The notes under the pieces are model-generated. The model did no database searches. It had not been told where the DNA came from and saw only the letters and a list, made by a program, of their open reading frames with translations. Made by a program: the position numbers and the translations under genes. Positions 34,863-44,208 of a DNA stretch of 64,000 nt are shown here, in pieces. How positions within the stretch are numbered: position 1 is the stretch's first letter; each line of letters begins with the position of its first letter. Origin of the DNA: Synechococcus sp. PCC 7336 (GTDB lineage Bacteria; Cyanobacteriota; Cyanobacteriia; Thermostichales; PCC-7336); NCBI RefSeq assembly GCF_000332275.1, contig NZ_CM001776.1, forward strand, positions 4,152,008 to 4,216,007. The letters are read 5' to 3'.

Positions 34863-35465
34863 TCACTCGGCCTCAGAAGGGGAACTTGCCGTCAGGGTTT
34901 CGCGGGGGCGCTCTAACAGCGCAAATTCCACGTTGCTTCCTTCAGGGGAAACCTCAGCGATAAACTCGCGGCGGGCAATCACGATCGCCCCAATCAGCGC
35001 CATTAACAACAGGATAGAGGCCACCTCGAAGGGCAGCAGGTAATTGGAAAAGAATTGCCCGCCGATCGTCAGAATACTGCTGACCCCCTGCACTGGCTCG
35101 ATCTGCCAGTCGGTGGTGAAGGCGATCGCCCCCAACAAGAACAGCAGGCCACCGCAGGTAACCGCCGTCAAACCACTCCGCAGCCAGCCCAACGGGAGCG
35201 GTTTGAAGTCTTGCTGGCGATTCACCAGCATAATGGCAAACAAAATCAACACATTGACAGCGCCGACATAAATCAGCACCTGTGCAGCCGCCACAAAATC
35301 GGCATTGAGCAACAGGTAGAGGCCCGCCATACTCAAGAACACGCCCCCGAGCATAAACGCGGCGTAAACGATGCTCGGCATCAACACCACCCCGAGGGCA
35401 AATCCAACTGCCATTGCAGCTAAGATGCCAAAGCTAACTAACTGAACCCCTTCCGATAGCTGCAC
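34863..35465 (-). CDS. ndhG: NDH-1 subunit 6 (NuoJ-like)
   Basis: A 200-residue membrane subunit of NDH-1. It is read from GTG 35465 (QLSEGVQLVSFGILAAMAVG), which is preceded by GGAGA 7 bp upstream and matches the usual start of NdhG. An upstream ATG at 35501 would add twelve residues of no family match. Five hydrophobic segments include GGVFLSMAGLYLLLNADFV and LIYVGAVNVLILFAIMLVN. It is transcribed with ndhI before it and ndhE after it. Confidence 0.95.
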   Translation of the reverse strand: MQLSEGVQLVSFGILAAMAVGFALGVVLMPSIVYAAFMLGGVFLSMAGLYLLLNADFVAAAQVLIYVGAVNVLILFAIMLVNRQQDFKPLPLGWLRSGLTAVTCGGLLFLLGAIAFTTDWQIEPVQGVSSILTIGGQFFSNYLLPFEVASILLLMALIGAIVIARREFIAEVSPEGSNVEFALLERPRETLTASSPSEAE

Positions 35466-35526
35466 GAATGCTCTCCTCGATCGACTGCACGCAAATTTCA
35501 AGCCCTATTAGTGTAAGCGGTATTGC

Positions 35527-36138
35527 CTACTCTCCATCTGAAGTTGCTGCTGCCTTCGCCTCCCGCAGCTCGGCCAAAATATCTTCCGGTCGCTTGCCGG
35601 CCCGCTGCGATCGGGGCTCTAAGTCGTGGGGCTCCATCACCCCTGCGGGTAAGTAGGCCAACTCCCGCAGCGGCGTCACCATCGGGTCTTCCGTGGCCTT
35701 ATAGGGCAGCCGCCCCAGTGCCACTTGGCTGAAGTTGAGTTCGTGGCGATCGTAGGCTGCCAGATCGTACTCCTCCGTCATGGACAGGGCATTGGTGGGG
35801 CAAAATTCCACGCAGTTGCCGCAGAAAATACAGACGCCGAAATCAATGCTGTAGCTGTACAGTTCCTTTTTCTTCAGCTTGGCATCGAAGGCATAATCCA
35901 CCACCGGCAAGTTGATCGGGCAGACCCGGACGCAGACTTCGCAAGAAATGCACTTATCGAACTCGAAGTGAATCCGACCCCGAAACCGCTCCGAAGGAAT
36001 CAGCTTCTCGTAAGGGTATTGCACGGTAATGGGGCGGCGACTCATGTGGTCGAAGACCACCGTTAACCCCTGACCGATCGCCTTGGCCGACTGCCAGACA
36101 TCGCTGGCATAGCCGCCGACTCGATTTAGAAACTTCAT
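35527..36138 (-). CDS. ndhI: NDH-1 ferredoxin-like iron-sulfur subunit
   Basis: A 203-residue subunit with two [4Fe-4S] sites: [12 protein letters not shown] and [12 protein letters not shown]. It carries electrons in the peripheral arm of NDH-1, close to the plastoquinone site. The C-terminal tail is acidic and rich in E and A. It sits 32 bp below ndhA and 61 bp above ndhG in the operon. Confidence 0.97.
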   Translation of the reverse strand: MKFLNRVGGYASDVWQSAKAIGQGLTVVFDHMSRRPITVQYPYEKLIPSERFRGRIHFEFDKCISCEVCVRVCPINLPVVDYAFDAKLKKKELYSYSIDFGVCIFCGNCVEFCPTNALSMTEEYDLAAYDRHELNFSQVALGRLPYKATEDPMVTPLRELAYLPAGVMEPHDLEPRSQRAGKRPEDILAELREAKAAATSDGE

Positions 36139-36170
36139 TGCTAGTCTTCCCTCTCAATAGATAGGACGGA

Positions 36171-37289
36171 TTAACCGCCAAAGTAGGCCGGTAGCGCCAA
36201 CTTCAAGGCTGCTGTCAGCAGCAGATTGGCTAACGAAATGGGCAGCAGGAATTTCCAACCCAGATCGAGTAATTGGTCGATGCGGACGCGGGGCAACGTC
36301 CAGCGAATGATGATGGCGAGGAATACGAACAGGAACGCCTTAAACAGGGTCATGACAATGCCCAAGGCTGCGGCAAGCACCTGAAATAGCGGATTGTAGA
36401 TCGAGATCCCGACCCAATCGGCGATCGCATCCACCGGCACAATAAACGACCAGCCGCCCATATAAAGCACGGTCGCGAGTAGAGCCCCCAACAGGAGATT
36501 GGCGTAAGAGCCCAAGTAGAACAGGGCAAATTTCATGGCCGAATATTCAGTCTGGTAGCCCGCCACCAATTCCTCTTCTGCCTCTGGCAGGTCGAAGGGC
36601 AAGCGTTCCGCCTCGGCGAGGGCAGAAATCAGAAAAATAACAAAGCCAATCGGCTGCCGCCACAGATTCCAAGACAGAATGCCCAAACCCTGCTGCTGCT
36701 GCACGATCTCGACGGTGCCCAAGCCGTTACTCATCATGGCGATCGCCAACACCGACAGCGCTAGGGGCAATTCGTAACTAATCGACTGCGCCGCAGCCCG
36801 CAGCCCCCCCAAGAGCGAGTATTTATTGTTGGAGGCATATCCCGACATCAGCAGGCCAATGGGCTGGATGCTAGAGACCGAGATAATCAGAAACACCCCG
36901 ACCGCTAAATTGGTCAGCAACATGTTCTGACCGAACGGGATCACCAAGTAGGAAAAAAAGACCGGCAAGAATACCAGAATCGGTCCGAGGGCAAACAGCA
37001 GCGGATCGGCATTGCCGGGGGTGACATCTTCTTTGGTCAGCAACTTGAGCCCGTCCGCCAGCGGAATCAACAGTCCTTCTGGACCCGCTAAGTTCGGTCC
37101 CACCCGCTGTTGGGCTGCCGCCGAAATCTTTCGTTCCAGCCAAGTGAGCACCATCACCCCCACCGTAACCCCAACAATCAGGACGAGCATGGGCAAGGGC
37201 AACCACAATGCTGAAGCGACATCCGGGCGCACCCCAAAACTTGTCAGGGCTTCCACAAAACTGCGTTGTAGGTCTAGACCGGTTTCCAT
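36171..37289 (-). CDS. ndhA: NDH-1 subunit 1 (NuoH-like)
   Basis: A 372-residue membrane subunit with about eight helices. It shows [40 protein letters not shown] and [20 protein letters not shown], all standard NdhA marks; it links the quinone site to the proton channels. It lies 101 bp below ndhH, in the same direction. Confidence 0.97.
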   Translation of the reverse strand: METGLDLQRSFVEALTSFGVRPDVASALWLPLPMLVLIVGVTVGVMVLTWLERKISAAAQQRVGPNLAGPEGLLIPLADGLKLLTKEDVTPGNADPLLFALGPILVFLPVFFSYLVIPFGQNMLLTNLAVGVFLIISVSSIQPIGLLMSGYASNNKYSLLGGLRAAAQSISYELPLALSVLAIAMMSNGLGTVEIVQQQQGLGILSWNLWRQPIGFVIFLISALAEAERLPFDLPEAEEELVAGYQTEYSAMKFALFYLGSYANLLLGALLATVLYMGGWSFIVPVDAIADWVGISIYNPLFQVLAAALGIVMTLFKAFLFVFLAIIIRWTLPRVRIDQLLDLGWKFLLPISLANLLLTAALKLALPAYFGG

Positions 37290-37390
37290 ACTGGGGAGAG
37301 CTCGCGAAGGGTGGGTGTTAACGAAAGAATTAGCGTAATAACGAGGAAATTAGCGTCAAGAGAGGGATTTCAGATGCTTAGGTAGGCGAA

Positions 37391-38572
37391 TTAGCGATCG
37401 ACCTCTCCCATAATGATGTCGATGCTGCCTAAGATGGCCATGATATCGGCCAACTTCATGCCGCGCACCAACTCGGGCAACACCTGCAAATTGATAAAGC
37501 CCGGCGGACGAATCTTGAAGCGCCAGGGAAACACACTGTCATCGCCGACGAGGTAGACCCCCAACTCTCCCTTCGGTGCTTCCAAGCGCACGTAGTGCTC
37601 CGCCTCCGGCACCTTGAACATGGGGGATGATTTCTTACCGATGAACTGATATTGAAAATCGTTCCATTCGGATTTGGGACCGCCCGCCATCCGTTGGGCT
37701 TCCAGATTCTCGAACGGACCTCCCGGCAGGCCGTCTAAAGCTTGGCGAATAATTTTGACCGACTCGCGCATCTCCCGCACGCGCACGAAATAGCGAGCCA
37801 AACAATCGCCAGCCGTTTCCCACTGAATCTCCCAGTCAAAATCGTCATAGCATTCGTAGTGGTCCACCTTGCGCAGATCCCACTTCACCCCCGAAGCCCG
37901 CAGCATCGGACCGGACAGGCCCCAGCTAATGGCGTTTTCGCGGGTGACGGTGCCCACCCCTTCAGTGCGGTTGCGCAAGATCGGGTTTTTGGATAGCAGC
38001 CGCTCGTACTCGTCAACTTTGGGCAAGAGATAATCGCAGAAGTCGCGGCACTTATCCACCCAGCCGTAGGGTAGGTCGGCGGCCAATCCGCCAATGCGGA
38101 AGTAGTTGTGCATCATCCGCATGCCAGTGGCAGCTTCAAACAGGTCGTAAATCATCTCCCGTTCGCGGAAGACATAGAAGAAGGGAGTTTGAGCGCCGAT
38201 GTCGGCTACGAAGGTACCCAACCACAGCAGGTGGGAGGCGATGCGGCTCAACTCCAGCATGATGACGCGGATGTATTGAGCCCGACGGGGCACTTTCACG
38301 TCGGCCAACTGCTCGGGGGCGTTGACGGTGATAGCCTCGGTGAACATGGTGGCGAGATAATCCCACCGCGTCACGTAGGGCAAGTACTGGACAATGGTGC
38401 GATTCTCGGCAATTTTCTCCATCGCACGGTGCAGGTAGCCCAACACCGGCTCGCAATCCACGACATTTTCGCCGTCGAGGGTGACAATCAGACGCAAGAC
38501 GCCGTGCATGGAGGGGTGGTGAGGCCCAAAGTTGAGCACCATCCGGTCCGCTTTGGTTTCGATCGTCGGCAT
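37391..38572 (-). CDS. ndhH: NDH-1 49-kDa-type subunit (NuoD-like)
   Basis: A 393-residue subunit, the normal size, from ATG 38572 ([20 protein letters not shown]). It includes [36 protein letters not shown] and the C-terminal [11 protein letters not shown]-like end ([12 protein letters not shown]). It forms part of the quinone-binding site in the peripheral arm. It stands directly upstream of ndhA-I-G-E, which is the plastid order; in Synechocystis ndhH is separate. Confidence 0.97.
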   Translation of the reverse strand: MPTIETKADRMVLNFGPHHPSMHGVLRLIVTLDGENVVDCEPVLGYLHRAMEKIAENRTIVQYLPYVTRWDYLATMFTEAITVNAPEQLADVKVPRRAQYIRVIMLELSRIASHLLWLGTFVADIGAQTPFFYVFREREMIYDLFEAATGMRMMHNYFRIGGLAADLPYGWVDKCRDFCDYLLPKVDEYERLLSKNPILRNRTEGVGTVTRENAISWGLSGPMLRASGVKWDLRKVDHYECYDDFDWEIQWETAGDCLARYFVRVREMRESVKIIRQALDGLPGGPFENLEAQRMAGGPKSEWNDFQYQFIGKKSSPMFKVPEAEHYVRLEAPKGELGVYLVGDDSVFPWRFKIRPPGFINLQVLPELVRGMKLADIMAILGSIDIIMGEVDR

Positions 38573-38780
38573 AGGTGCCGTCTCCTGCGTCTGCAATGGT
38601 TTTAGACGAAATCCATTATAGGAGGATTTTCCTACGCTGCGGGATGGATTCGCCCGTTTCGATCGCGTTACAAATCCGCCATCCGCATTACAAACCCGCC
38701 ATCTGGGCTGTTGTCGGCCTCTCGCTCTCAGTCTGGCATCAGAGTGCCGTTCGGTCGAGAGCTCTACGATCGGGCGATCG

Positions 38781-39608
38781 CTATTCTGTACAGATCTGTA
38801 GCGGATAGCTGCCAAACACCTTTAGCACTGCCACAATCTGCTTCAGTTCCTGTAGCACATTAGATAGGTCGGCCCGATCGGGGTGTTCTAAATCGATAAA
38901 GAAGACATAATCTCCGATCGCCTTTTTGGTCGGTCGAGATTCAATCCGCGTCATATTAATGCCCGCTCGTGCCAGTACTTGTAGCGGCTGCACCAGCGCC
39001 CCGGGTACATTTGCCTTAGCGGAAAACGCTAACGACGTGTAATTCCCTCCTGGCGACGGCTCCCGACTCACCACCCAAAATCGCGTGCAATTATTGTCGT
39101 AATCGGCGATCGAGCGCGCCAAAATGGGCACCCCGTAGACCCGAGCTGCTCGTTCGGAAGCGATCGCGGCCAACTGGCGATCGCCCTCCAGTCGCTTCAA
39201 CTCGCTCGTGTTCGAGGTGGCTGCCACCAGGATCGCCTCGGGGAGGTTGCGGGCCAGCCATTGCTGGCATTGGGCTAATGCCTGTGGGTGGGCGTAGACT
39301 GTGCGGATGGCGTCGAGGCGATCGGCAAACCCCATCAAATGGTGGCGAATGGGCATAATTTGAGTGCGGTGAATCTGCAGCCCCTCTAACTGCCATAGGG
39401 TATCGAGCGTAGCTGCTACTGCCCCTTGCACCGAATTTTCCACCGGCACTACTCCCCATCCCACTTCTCCCTCGGCGACTGCAATGAGGGTGGCGGCATT
39501 GGTGGGATAGGGGGCTAATTTAGCTGGTTCCGCTTGAAAGGCAAGCGCTGCGGCCTCAGTAAAGGTCCCTGCAGGGCCGAGATAGGCAACGGTATCGGCT
39601 GCACTCAT
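38781..39608 (-). CDS. pheA: Prephenate dehydratase
   Basis: A 275-residue enzyme that turns prephenate into phenylpyruvate for phenylalanine. It starts [19 protein letters not shown] at ATG 39608 and shows [19 protein letters not shown] and [11 protein letters not shown]. The C-terminal ACT domain has [20 protein letters not shown] (E-S-R-P, phenylalanine feedback). It is upstream of ndhH on the same strand, with 208 bp between them that probably hold the ndh promoter. Confidence 0.95.
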   Translation of the reverse strand: MSAADTVAYLGPAGTFTEAAALAFQAEPAKLAPYPTNAATLIAVAEGEVGWGVVPVENSVQGAVAATLDTLWQLEGLQIHRTQIMPIRHHLMGFADRLDAIRTVYAHPQALAQCQQWLARNLPEAILVAATSNTSELKRLEGDRQLAAIASERAARVYGVPILARSIADYDNNCTRFWVVSREPSPGGNYTSLAFSAKANVPGALVQPLQVLARAGINMTRIESRPTKKAIGDYVFFIDLEHPDRADLSNVLQELKQIVAVLKVFGSYPLQICTE

Positions 39609-39772
39609 GCAAGCAGAATCGACGCAACATCCTCCCAACCATACCGCTTTGCGGATCTCGCCAAGCCGGTCAGTTGCACCTAGCAACACCCCCCTCGTTC
39701 AAGTCATTGAGCATCCTCTATATTCAATTGCGTTTGATAATATGCGTGCGTATCGAAGCAAACCAAACTCAT

Positions 39773-39920
39773 CTACTCCTCCGAATGTCCGTAGCGTATC
39801 TCAGAGACAAAGCCATTTACATCTGTAATGTTTTCAAAGGTGTCACCCATTAAATCCTTTAACTCATCAAACACGTCTGACAATGACCTTTCTTCGTAGT
39901 CACTCCAATTTTCTATGAAG
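39773..39920 (-). pseudogene. C-terminal fragment of an unknown gene
   Basis: About 48 codons, ending at TAG 39773, read FIENWSDYEERSLSDVFDEL and then GDTFENITDVNGFVSEIRYG. It is open but lacks a start, and is cut near 39920 by the transposase remnant. The acidic composition does not identify a family. Confidence 0.35.
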
Positions 39921-40215
39921 CTGCGCTGAATACTGCATCAACAATGAAGTCCCAGCCCGTCAGTGAACGGACGGTTTCTAAAGTGAGTTGGCCGAGAATC
40001 TCTTGAATTCTTTCCCACAGTTGTGAAAGCGTCTCGTGATTCTCCCAGCGCAGCGGTGCTTTAATATATTCCCAAAACCGTTCAATTGGATTCAGCTCTG
40101 GAGCTTTGGATGGCTGGAAGATTGGAATGATATTTTCTGGCCAGTCTATCTCGTCAGAACTGTGAAAACTTGCACTTTGTGGGGAGAAAAGGCATCTTGT
40201 TGAATCTATTCTCAA
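39913..40215 (-). pseudogene. IS630-family transposase remnant (C-terminal part)
   Basis: About 100 codons match the last part of an IS630 DDE transposase: SFHSSDEIDWPENIIPIFQP, then APELNPIERFWEYIKAPLRW (the E of the catalytic triad and the P-E-L-N-P-I-E motif). The N-terminal two thirds are absent. It cannot be active. No intact terminal repeats could be seen. Confidence 0.75.
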
Positions 40216-40388
40216 TCAGTCTGTTTGGCTGGATTTGGAGGCTCAATGATGTACCATCCTCTTTTGCGCAAGCTTTTCTTGTCAATCTTCACGTTGTGCT
40301 GCGCGATCGGCTATCCGTGCTAGATTAGGTGCGAACTAAAGTACGCGATTAAAGTACGCGATTAAAGCGAAGGGCAACAGCATTAGCC
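40216..40388. other. Flank of the IS630 remnant and toxin promoter area
   Basis: No gene is seen here. A short direct repeat (AAAGTACGCGATTAAAGTACGCGATTAAAG, with the unit AAAGTACGCGATT twice) sits at about 40338-40367, just upstream of the HigB-like toxin start. It may be an operator for the toxin-antitoxin pair. Confidence 0.35.
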
Positions 40389-40727
40389 GTGCCCAACTCT
40401 GGCAGACCGAAGCAAATTCTGTTCTATGCCGACGAGGCAGGGAACGAAACGTTTACAGAATGGTTGGAAAGCTTGCGCGATGTTATGGGACGGAAGCGTA
40501 TTCTGACCCGGTTACGTCAATTGGAGCAAGGAAATTACGGGGACTGTAAAAGGCTGCAAGATGGTGTGTACGAACTGAGATTATTCTTCGGGCCAGGATA
40601 CCGAGTTTATTTCGGAGAAGACGGAGACACTATCGTTGTGTTGCTGTGTGGCGGCGATAAAAGTACGCAAGCCAAGGATATTGAAACCGCTAAGGCTTAT
40701 TGGCAGGAGTACAAGCGTCATGAGTAA
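40389..40727 (+). CDS. HigB/RelE-superfamily toxin
   Basis: A 112-residue protein from GTG 40389. Family marks are FTEWLESLRDVMGRKRILTRLRQL, CKRLQDGVYELRLFFGPGYRVYF and VVLLCGGDKSTQAKDIETAKAYW, the Gp49-like addiction-module killer type. It probably degrades mRNA on the ribosome. It overlaps the antitoxin gene by 8 bp and lies toxin-first. Confidence 0.88.
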   Translation: MPNSGRPKQILFYADEAGNETFTEWLESLRDVMGRKRILTRLRQLEQGNYGDCKRLQDGVYELRLFFGPGYRVYFGEDGDTIVVLLCGGDKSTQAKDIETAKAYWQEYKRHE

Positions 40728-41031
40728 GTACCGGACACTCGACCAGGTAGAGGAGGACTACTTTCGCAAGCATCCCGAGGAAATCGAAGACTACATTGCA
40801 CTGATTTTTGAAGAATTTTCCGAGCATGGCGATACTGGAGCGCTGCTTGCTTCTTTGCGGTCGATCGCGCGAGTGCGGGGGGTGACTGCAACGGCAGAAG
40901 CTGCCGGGATGAGTCGAAAGGGATTGCAGAAAGCTCTGTCGGAAGAAGGCAATCCAAAATTGGCTAGTGTGAACGCCATCATGCAGGCGTTGGGATATCG
41001 TCTTGCTCCGCAGAAATTAGTAGCGACTTGA
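40720..41031 (+). CDS. HigA-like antitoxin
   Basis: A 103-residue helix-turn-helix protein (SIARVRGVTATAEAAGMSRKGLQKALSEEGNP), the partner of the toxin just before it. The end LGYRLAPQKLVAT is usual for this family. It should bind toxin and repress its own operon. The ATG overlaps the toxin stop. Confidence 0.88.
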   Translation: MSKYRTLDQVEEDYFRKHPEEIEDYIALIFEEFSEHGDTGALLASLRSIARVRGVTATAEAAGMSRKGLQKALSEEGNPKLASVNAIMQALGYRLAPQKLVAT

Positions 41032-41171
41032 ATACTCTTTTTGGATCTCAATATTCCAAAAGGGAAGTCGGATTTTTGAATTGGCGAAAATATAAATATA
41101 TGAATATCCGCCAATCGACAAAGCTAAAAATTCGAGATAAACTCGCCCTAATCTGGAGGACAAATCTAGTG

Positions 41172-41263
41172 ATGGTAACGGCTTCTGGCTTCAAAGGAGG
41201 CTGTGGGAAAACCACTTCTGCGGTACATATCGCGAGTTACTACTACTATGGTGTCTTTTTTTA
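41172..41263 (+). pseudogene. Truncated ParA-like ATPase (N-terminal stub)
   Basis: Thirty codons from ATG 41172 read VTASGFKGGCGKTTSAVHIA, with the deviant Walker A motif (K-G-G-C-G-K-T-T) of ParA ATPases. The frame ends at a TAG as the inverted 300-bp repeat begins. The remaining 170 or more residues of a ParA are gone. It is a broken gene. Confidence 0.8.
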
Positions 41264-41264
41264 G

Positions 41265-41570
41265 CTCTGAGTGGTCGCGAACTACCATAAACCTCATCCA
41301 TGTTGAGACCTGGAGTTTTCAGGCGTTGCACTCAGCCCCCTAAATCCCCCACCAGTGGGGGACTTGTGAGAGTCTGTTGGCTTCGTTCTACAACTTGAAT
41401 GACCGCAGATTGGCCGGTTCGTCTTCCCAGTCTCCAAACCCCAGCTAGCACTGTCGTCAAGTCCCCCAGAATGGGGGATTTAGGGGGCGAATGCAGTGGT
41501 TAACAGCGTTAGTGAGGGGAACTAAAAGGTGCCTCATTAAAACTAAAGATTTCTGACTAGACTTGGTTTA
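41265..41570. repeat. Dispersed ~300-bp repeat, copy 2 (inverted)
   Basis: The reverse complement of the repeat at 122-430, with its MITE-like core at about 41336-41488. Similarity ends near 41265 on the parA side and near 41570 on the other. It truncates parA on one side and overlaps the end of a second gene fragment on the other. Repeat type is inferred; there is no transposase in it. Confidence 0.8.
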
Positions 41571-41665
41571 GAAGCTATCATGTCTTCAATAGATTCAATT
41601 ACTTCTGCGATCTCCTTCGACCGCAGTTTGCCTGGGAAGATGTCTTTATAAATGTCCAGTCCAGC
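41543..41665 (-). pseudogene. C-terminal fragment of an unknown gene
   Basis: About 40 codons read GLDIYKDIFPGKLRSKEIAEVI and then SIEDMIASKPSLVRNL, ending at TAG 41543, partly within the repeat edge. An in-frame stop lies immediately upstream. The family is unknown. Confidence 0.35.
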
Positions 41666-41742
41666 TCAAACGGGTCTTGGATTACCGGCTGAATAAAGAT
41701 TGAGTCGTAGGGCGATCGCCCCTAAACCATCGACATTGACAA

Positions 41743-41780
41743 TAAAAGCGCCGGAGCTTTAGGCACCCCAGCGCTTGGAG
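41743..41780 (-). terminator. Intrinsic terminator of psbO
   Basis: In the psbO direction the RNA has AAGCGCTGGGG, a loop TGCCTAAAG, and CTCCGGCGCTT, an 11-bp stem with two G-U type pairs, followed by TTATT. It lies about 30 bp after the psbO stop. Confidence 0.75.
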
Positions 41781-41811
41781 ATCGCAAATTGGCAGCGATC
41801 GATGAAGGAAA

Positions 41812-42624
41812 CTAGGACTCGTCAACAATGCGAGCGTAGAACAACCCCTGAACCCGAACTAAGCGAGATTCTAAGGTGCCTTGCTCGTCGCTAGACTTTT
41901 GGTAGCTGATGAAATTACCGGCCAGTTCTCCAGTGTAAGGATCGACGCGAGCAATTTGAATGGAGATTTTACCCTGAGTAAAATCATCCGTTTTGATGGA
42001 ACCTTCAGGGAACTCATCCTGAGCGGCTTGCAAGCCATTCGCCATTTCATAACCAGTCTCGGAACCGCGACCGCGAGGGTCGAGGAACATGCTGGAGCGA
42101 TAGCCAGGAACGCTGTAGGTGCCCTCGAAGTCTAAAGAAGCGTTGATGCTGCCATCAGAAGACTCTCCCGTCGCTCTGAGCTTTTTAATGCTCAGCAATG
42201 TGGGTACCTGTTCGTTACCGGGCAGTTGAGCGGTTATGGCCTGGAAGGTCATGCCATCCAGCACATTGAACTCTAACGTATCGCCATTCGACACGATCTC
42301 CGCCTGAGCGGGACCGAGGGTAAAGGTCTTGCGAGTCAGATTCTTGGTTCTGACAAATTCTTTGTCGCCACCGCGACGCTCTTCTTCGGCCTCAATCGAA
42401 ACGGGCTGAAAGCAAACATCGTCCAATTTGACGACCTGACCGGCAGTCATGGGAACTTTGCCGCGAGCGACGTCGGACACTTCGGGGCATAGGGCAGCCA
42501 GCCCCGTGCTGTGAATTTGATCGTAGGTGAGCGGCCCCTGCTGCTGGGGAGCCCCTCCACAAGCAGTTACGGTGAAGCCCACAAATAAGGCCAGCAGCAT
42601 CGCAACCAGGGAACGGTACCTCAT
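41812..42624 (-). CDS. psbO: Photosystem II manganese-stabilising protein
   Basis: A 270-residue lumenal extrinsic subunit of photosystem II that stabilises the Mn4CaO5 cluster. It starts RYRSLVAMLLALFVGFTVTACGG at ATG 42624, a signal peptide with a lipobox-like TVTAC, so it may be lipid-anchored. Markers: LTYDQIHSTGLAALCPEV, FCFQP-like VCFQPVSIEAEEE, and GRGSETGYEMANGLQA. Two cysteines of the mature form (in ALCPE and DVCFQP) can pair. It stands alone, with a terminator downstream. Confidence 0.96.
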   Translation of the reverse strand: MRYRSLVAMLLALFVGFTVTACGGAPQQQGPLTYDQIHSTGLAALCPEVSDVARGKVPMTAGQVVKLDDVCFQPVSIEAEEERRGGDKEFVRTKNLTRKTFTLGPAQAEIVSNGDTLEFNVLDGMTFQAITAQLPGNEQVPTLLSIKKLRATGESSDGSINASLDFEGTYSVPGYRSSMFLDPRGRGSETGYEMANGLQAAQDEFPEGSIKTDDFTQGKISIQIARVDPYTGELAGNFISYQKSSDEQGTLESRLVRVQGLFYARIVDES

Positions 42625-43093
42625 CTTCAACCTCGTTAAAACGGTGCAACACATGAACAGATGTTAAGCATCAATCAATCGATTGGCAATTCAAAGCCCC
42701 AATATGGGGTTTCGATGTCAGGCGCTAGTCGGGCAAGTTTGCAGGTCGTGCGAATTAGGTCGAACCTAGCCTGCGCAGGCGCTAAAGCCACACCGTGAAG
42801 TCCATCGGCAGCTCTTGGGCCTAACTGACTCCGCGATCGCAAGTTCGTCGAAACTGCGGGCAAAGCCGAAGTCAATCTCTCATACTCTTAACAATTGCAT
42901 ATTATTGTACGAAATTGCGTCTTGTTTGCTGCGACCATCGTCCTGTGACGAGACTCTCGTACGCGATCGCCGCCATTGTTTTCCCGGTATGTCTCCTGTG
43001 ACAAACAGTCCCAACCCTTGTCTGCCCTGAGAAACACATCGTTAGAACGGCTCGGTATGTTTCGTAAACTAGACTCGAACAACCCGTAGATTT
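42625..43093. promoter_or_regulatory. Gap upstream of psbO and the next rightward gene
   Basis: 469 bp without a supported gene. It must hold the psbO promoter (leftward) and the promoter of the gene at 43094 (rightward). A small CCCC-AATAT-GGGG hairpin lies near 42696-42710. No clear binding site is recognised. Confidence 0.35.
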
Positions 43094-43423
43094 ATGAATT
43101 TTCCTAAAGACGAACTCCCCCCAGAGTTGCAAAGCTTGGCCGCCAACGTTGAGGACTTGGCGAAAGAGAGGCAGGGTAACTGCCTCGAATTATTGCAGTT
43201 GCTGCGCCTGCTAGAAGAATTGCACCGCGACATTCACGACAGTCTCTTTCAAGAGTCGCTGCCCGATAGTCGCCAAGCCCTCTACGCCCTTTTGCAAGAT
43301 ATTGAAGCCAGCGGTTCTTGGCCCTACATTCCCCGCATGCACATCCGAGCTCTGTTGCAGAATCTATCCGCTGCCGATCTCAATCCTGGCTTGCAAGTCA
43401 TACCGCCATACCCACCGAATTAA
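43094..43423 (+). CDS. Conserved-type hypothetical helical protein
   Basis: A 109-residue, mostly helical protein (NCLELLQLLRLLEELHRDIHDSLFQESLPDSRQAL, then GSWPYIPRMHIRALLQNL). I do not recognise a characterised family, but the even composition and good ATG context suggest a real gene. It precedes the LapA-like gene by 141 bp on the same strand. Confidence 0.6.
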   Translation: MNFPKDELPPELQSLAANVEDLAKERQGNCLELLQLLRLLEELHRDIHDSLFQESLPDSRQALYALLQDIEASGSWPYIPRMHIRALLQNLSAADLNPGLQVIPPYPPN

Positions 43424-43564
43424 AGCGGCGACATCTTAACAAAAGTTTTCATTGTGGCGGAATCTCTGGGGTTTTGCCTGAACCGAAGGCTCTCATACAC
43501 TAATATATGTGCGGCGCGATGTCTGCCACTCGAGCTCATTGAGGCAATCTGACGGTAGAGGTGA

Positions 43565-43981
43565 ATGATGCGACAGTTCAACTTCATAGTGATTTTTGCG
43601 ATTTGCTTGGCGGTATCTTTCTTTGCCATGCAGAATGCCAGTTTTGTAACGGTGAATGTGGCTCCAGGGATGTCGTTTGAAGCACCTCTGGTGGTCGAAC
43701 TGCTCTTGGCTGGCGGGTTGGGAGCGGGGCTGGCTTGGCTGTTCAGCGCCTGGAGCCGAGCCCAGTTCGTGTTTGAGTTTCGCCAGCAAGCTAGCGAGAT
43801 TGAAGATAAAGACAATCGCATTGCCGAGCTTAAAGATTTGGTGGTGGAGCTGGAGTCAACAGTGGCTCAGTTACCCCCCAGCAAGCGGGCCGAGCCGGAT
43901 GGAGCCACGATCGAGGCTAAATCTGAAGAGGAGATAGCGCGCGAAGCGGAAGCAAATGCTGCCGAGCGCATGATGGGCTAG
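43565..43981 (+). CDS. LapA-domain (DUF1049) membrane protein
   Basis: A 138-residue protein. Two hydrophobic helices (FIVIFAICLAVSFFAMQNAS and LVVELLLAGGLGAGLAWLF) flank a short loop with VTVNVAPG, and a coiled coil (ASEIEDKDNRIAELKDLVVELESTV) and acidic tail follow. This layout is the DUF1049/LapA family, linked to envelope assembly in other bacteria. Its role in cyanobacteria is not known. An intrinsic terminator follows at 44125. Confidence 0.8.
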   Translation: MMRQFNFIVIFAICLAVSFFAMQNASFVTVNVAPGMSFEAPLVVELLLAGGLGAGLAWLFSAWSRAQFVFEFRQQASEIEDKDNRIAELKDLVVELESTVAQLPPSKRAEPDGATIEAKSEEEIAREAEANAAERMMG

Positions 43982-44124
43982 CCCATACCGCAGTCTCTGA
44001 GGCCTCGCTGGCGAAACTGAGCCGATCTCCAGTCGCGAAAATACGCTCATTTTTTGCTTGCAGGCGCTCCGTTGGCGAGTGAAAATTAATTGGATAACAA
44101 CTCGCGTTGGCTCTGCGGAAATCA

Positions 44125-44152
44125 GTGCGCTGTCAGGGCGCACCTTTTTTTT
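44125..44152 (+). terminator. Intrinsic terminator after the LapA-like gene
   Basis: GTGCGC, loop TGTCAGG, GCGCAC, then C and eight Ts. It is a textbook rho-independent terminator 145 bp after the stop codon. The T-tract sequence (TTTTTTTGTC) repeats 20 bp further on. Confidence 0.85.
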
Positions 44153-44208
44153 GTCAGGGCACTACCTTTTTTTGTCCGAGCATTATCTTTGCTGGGAGAT
44201 CCCCCTGA

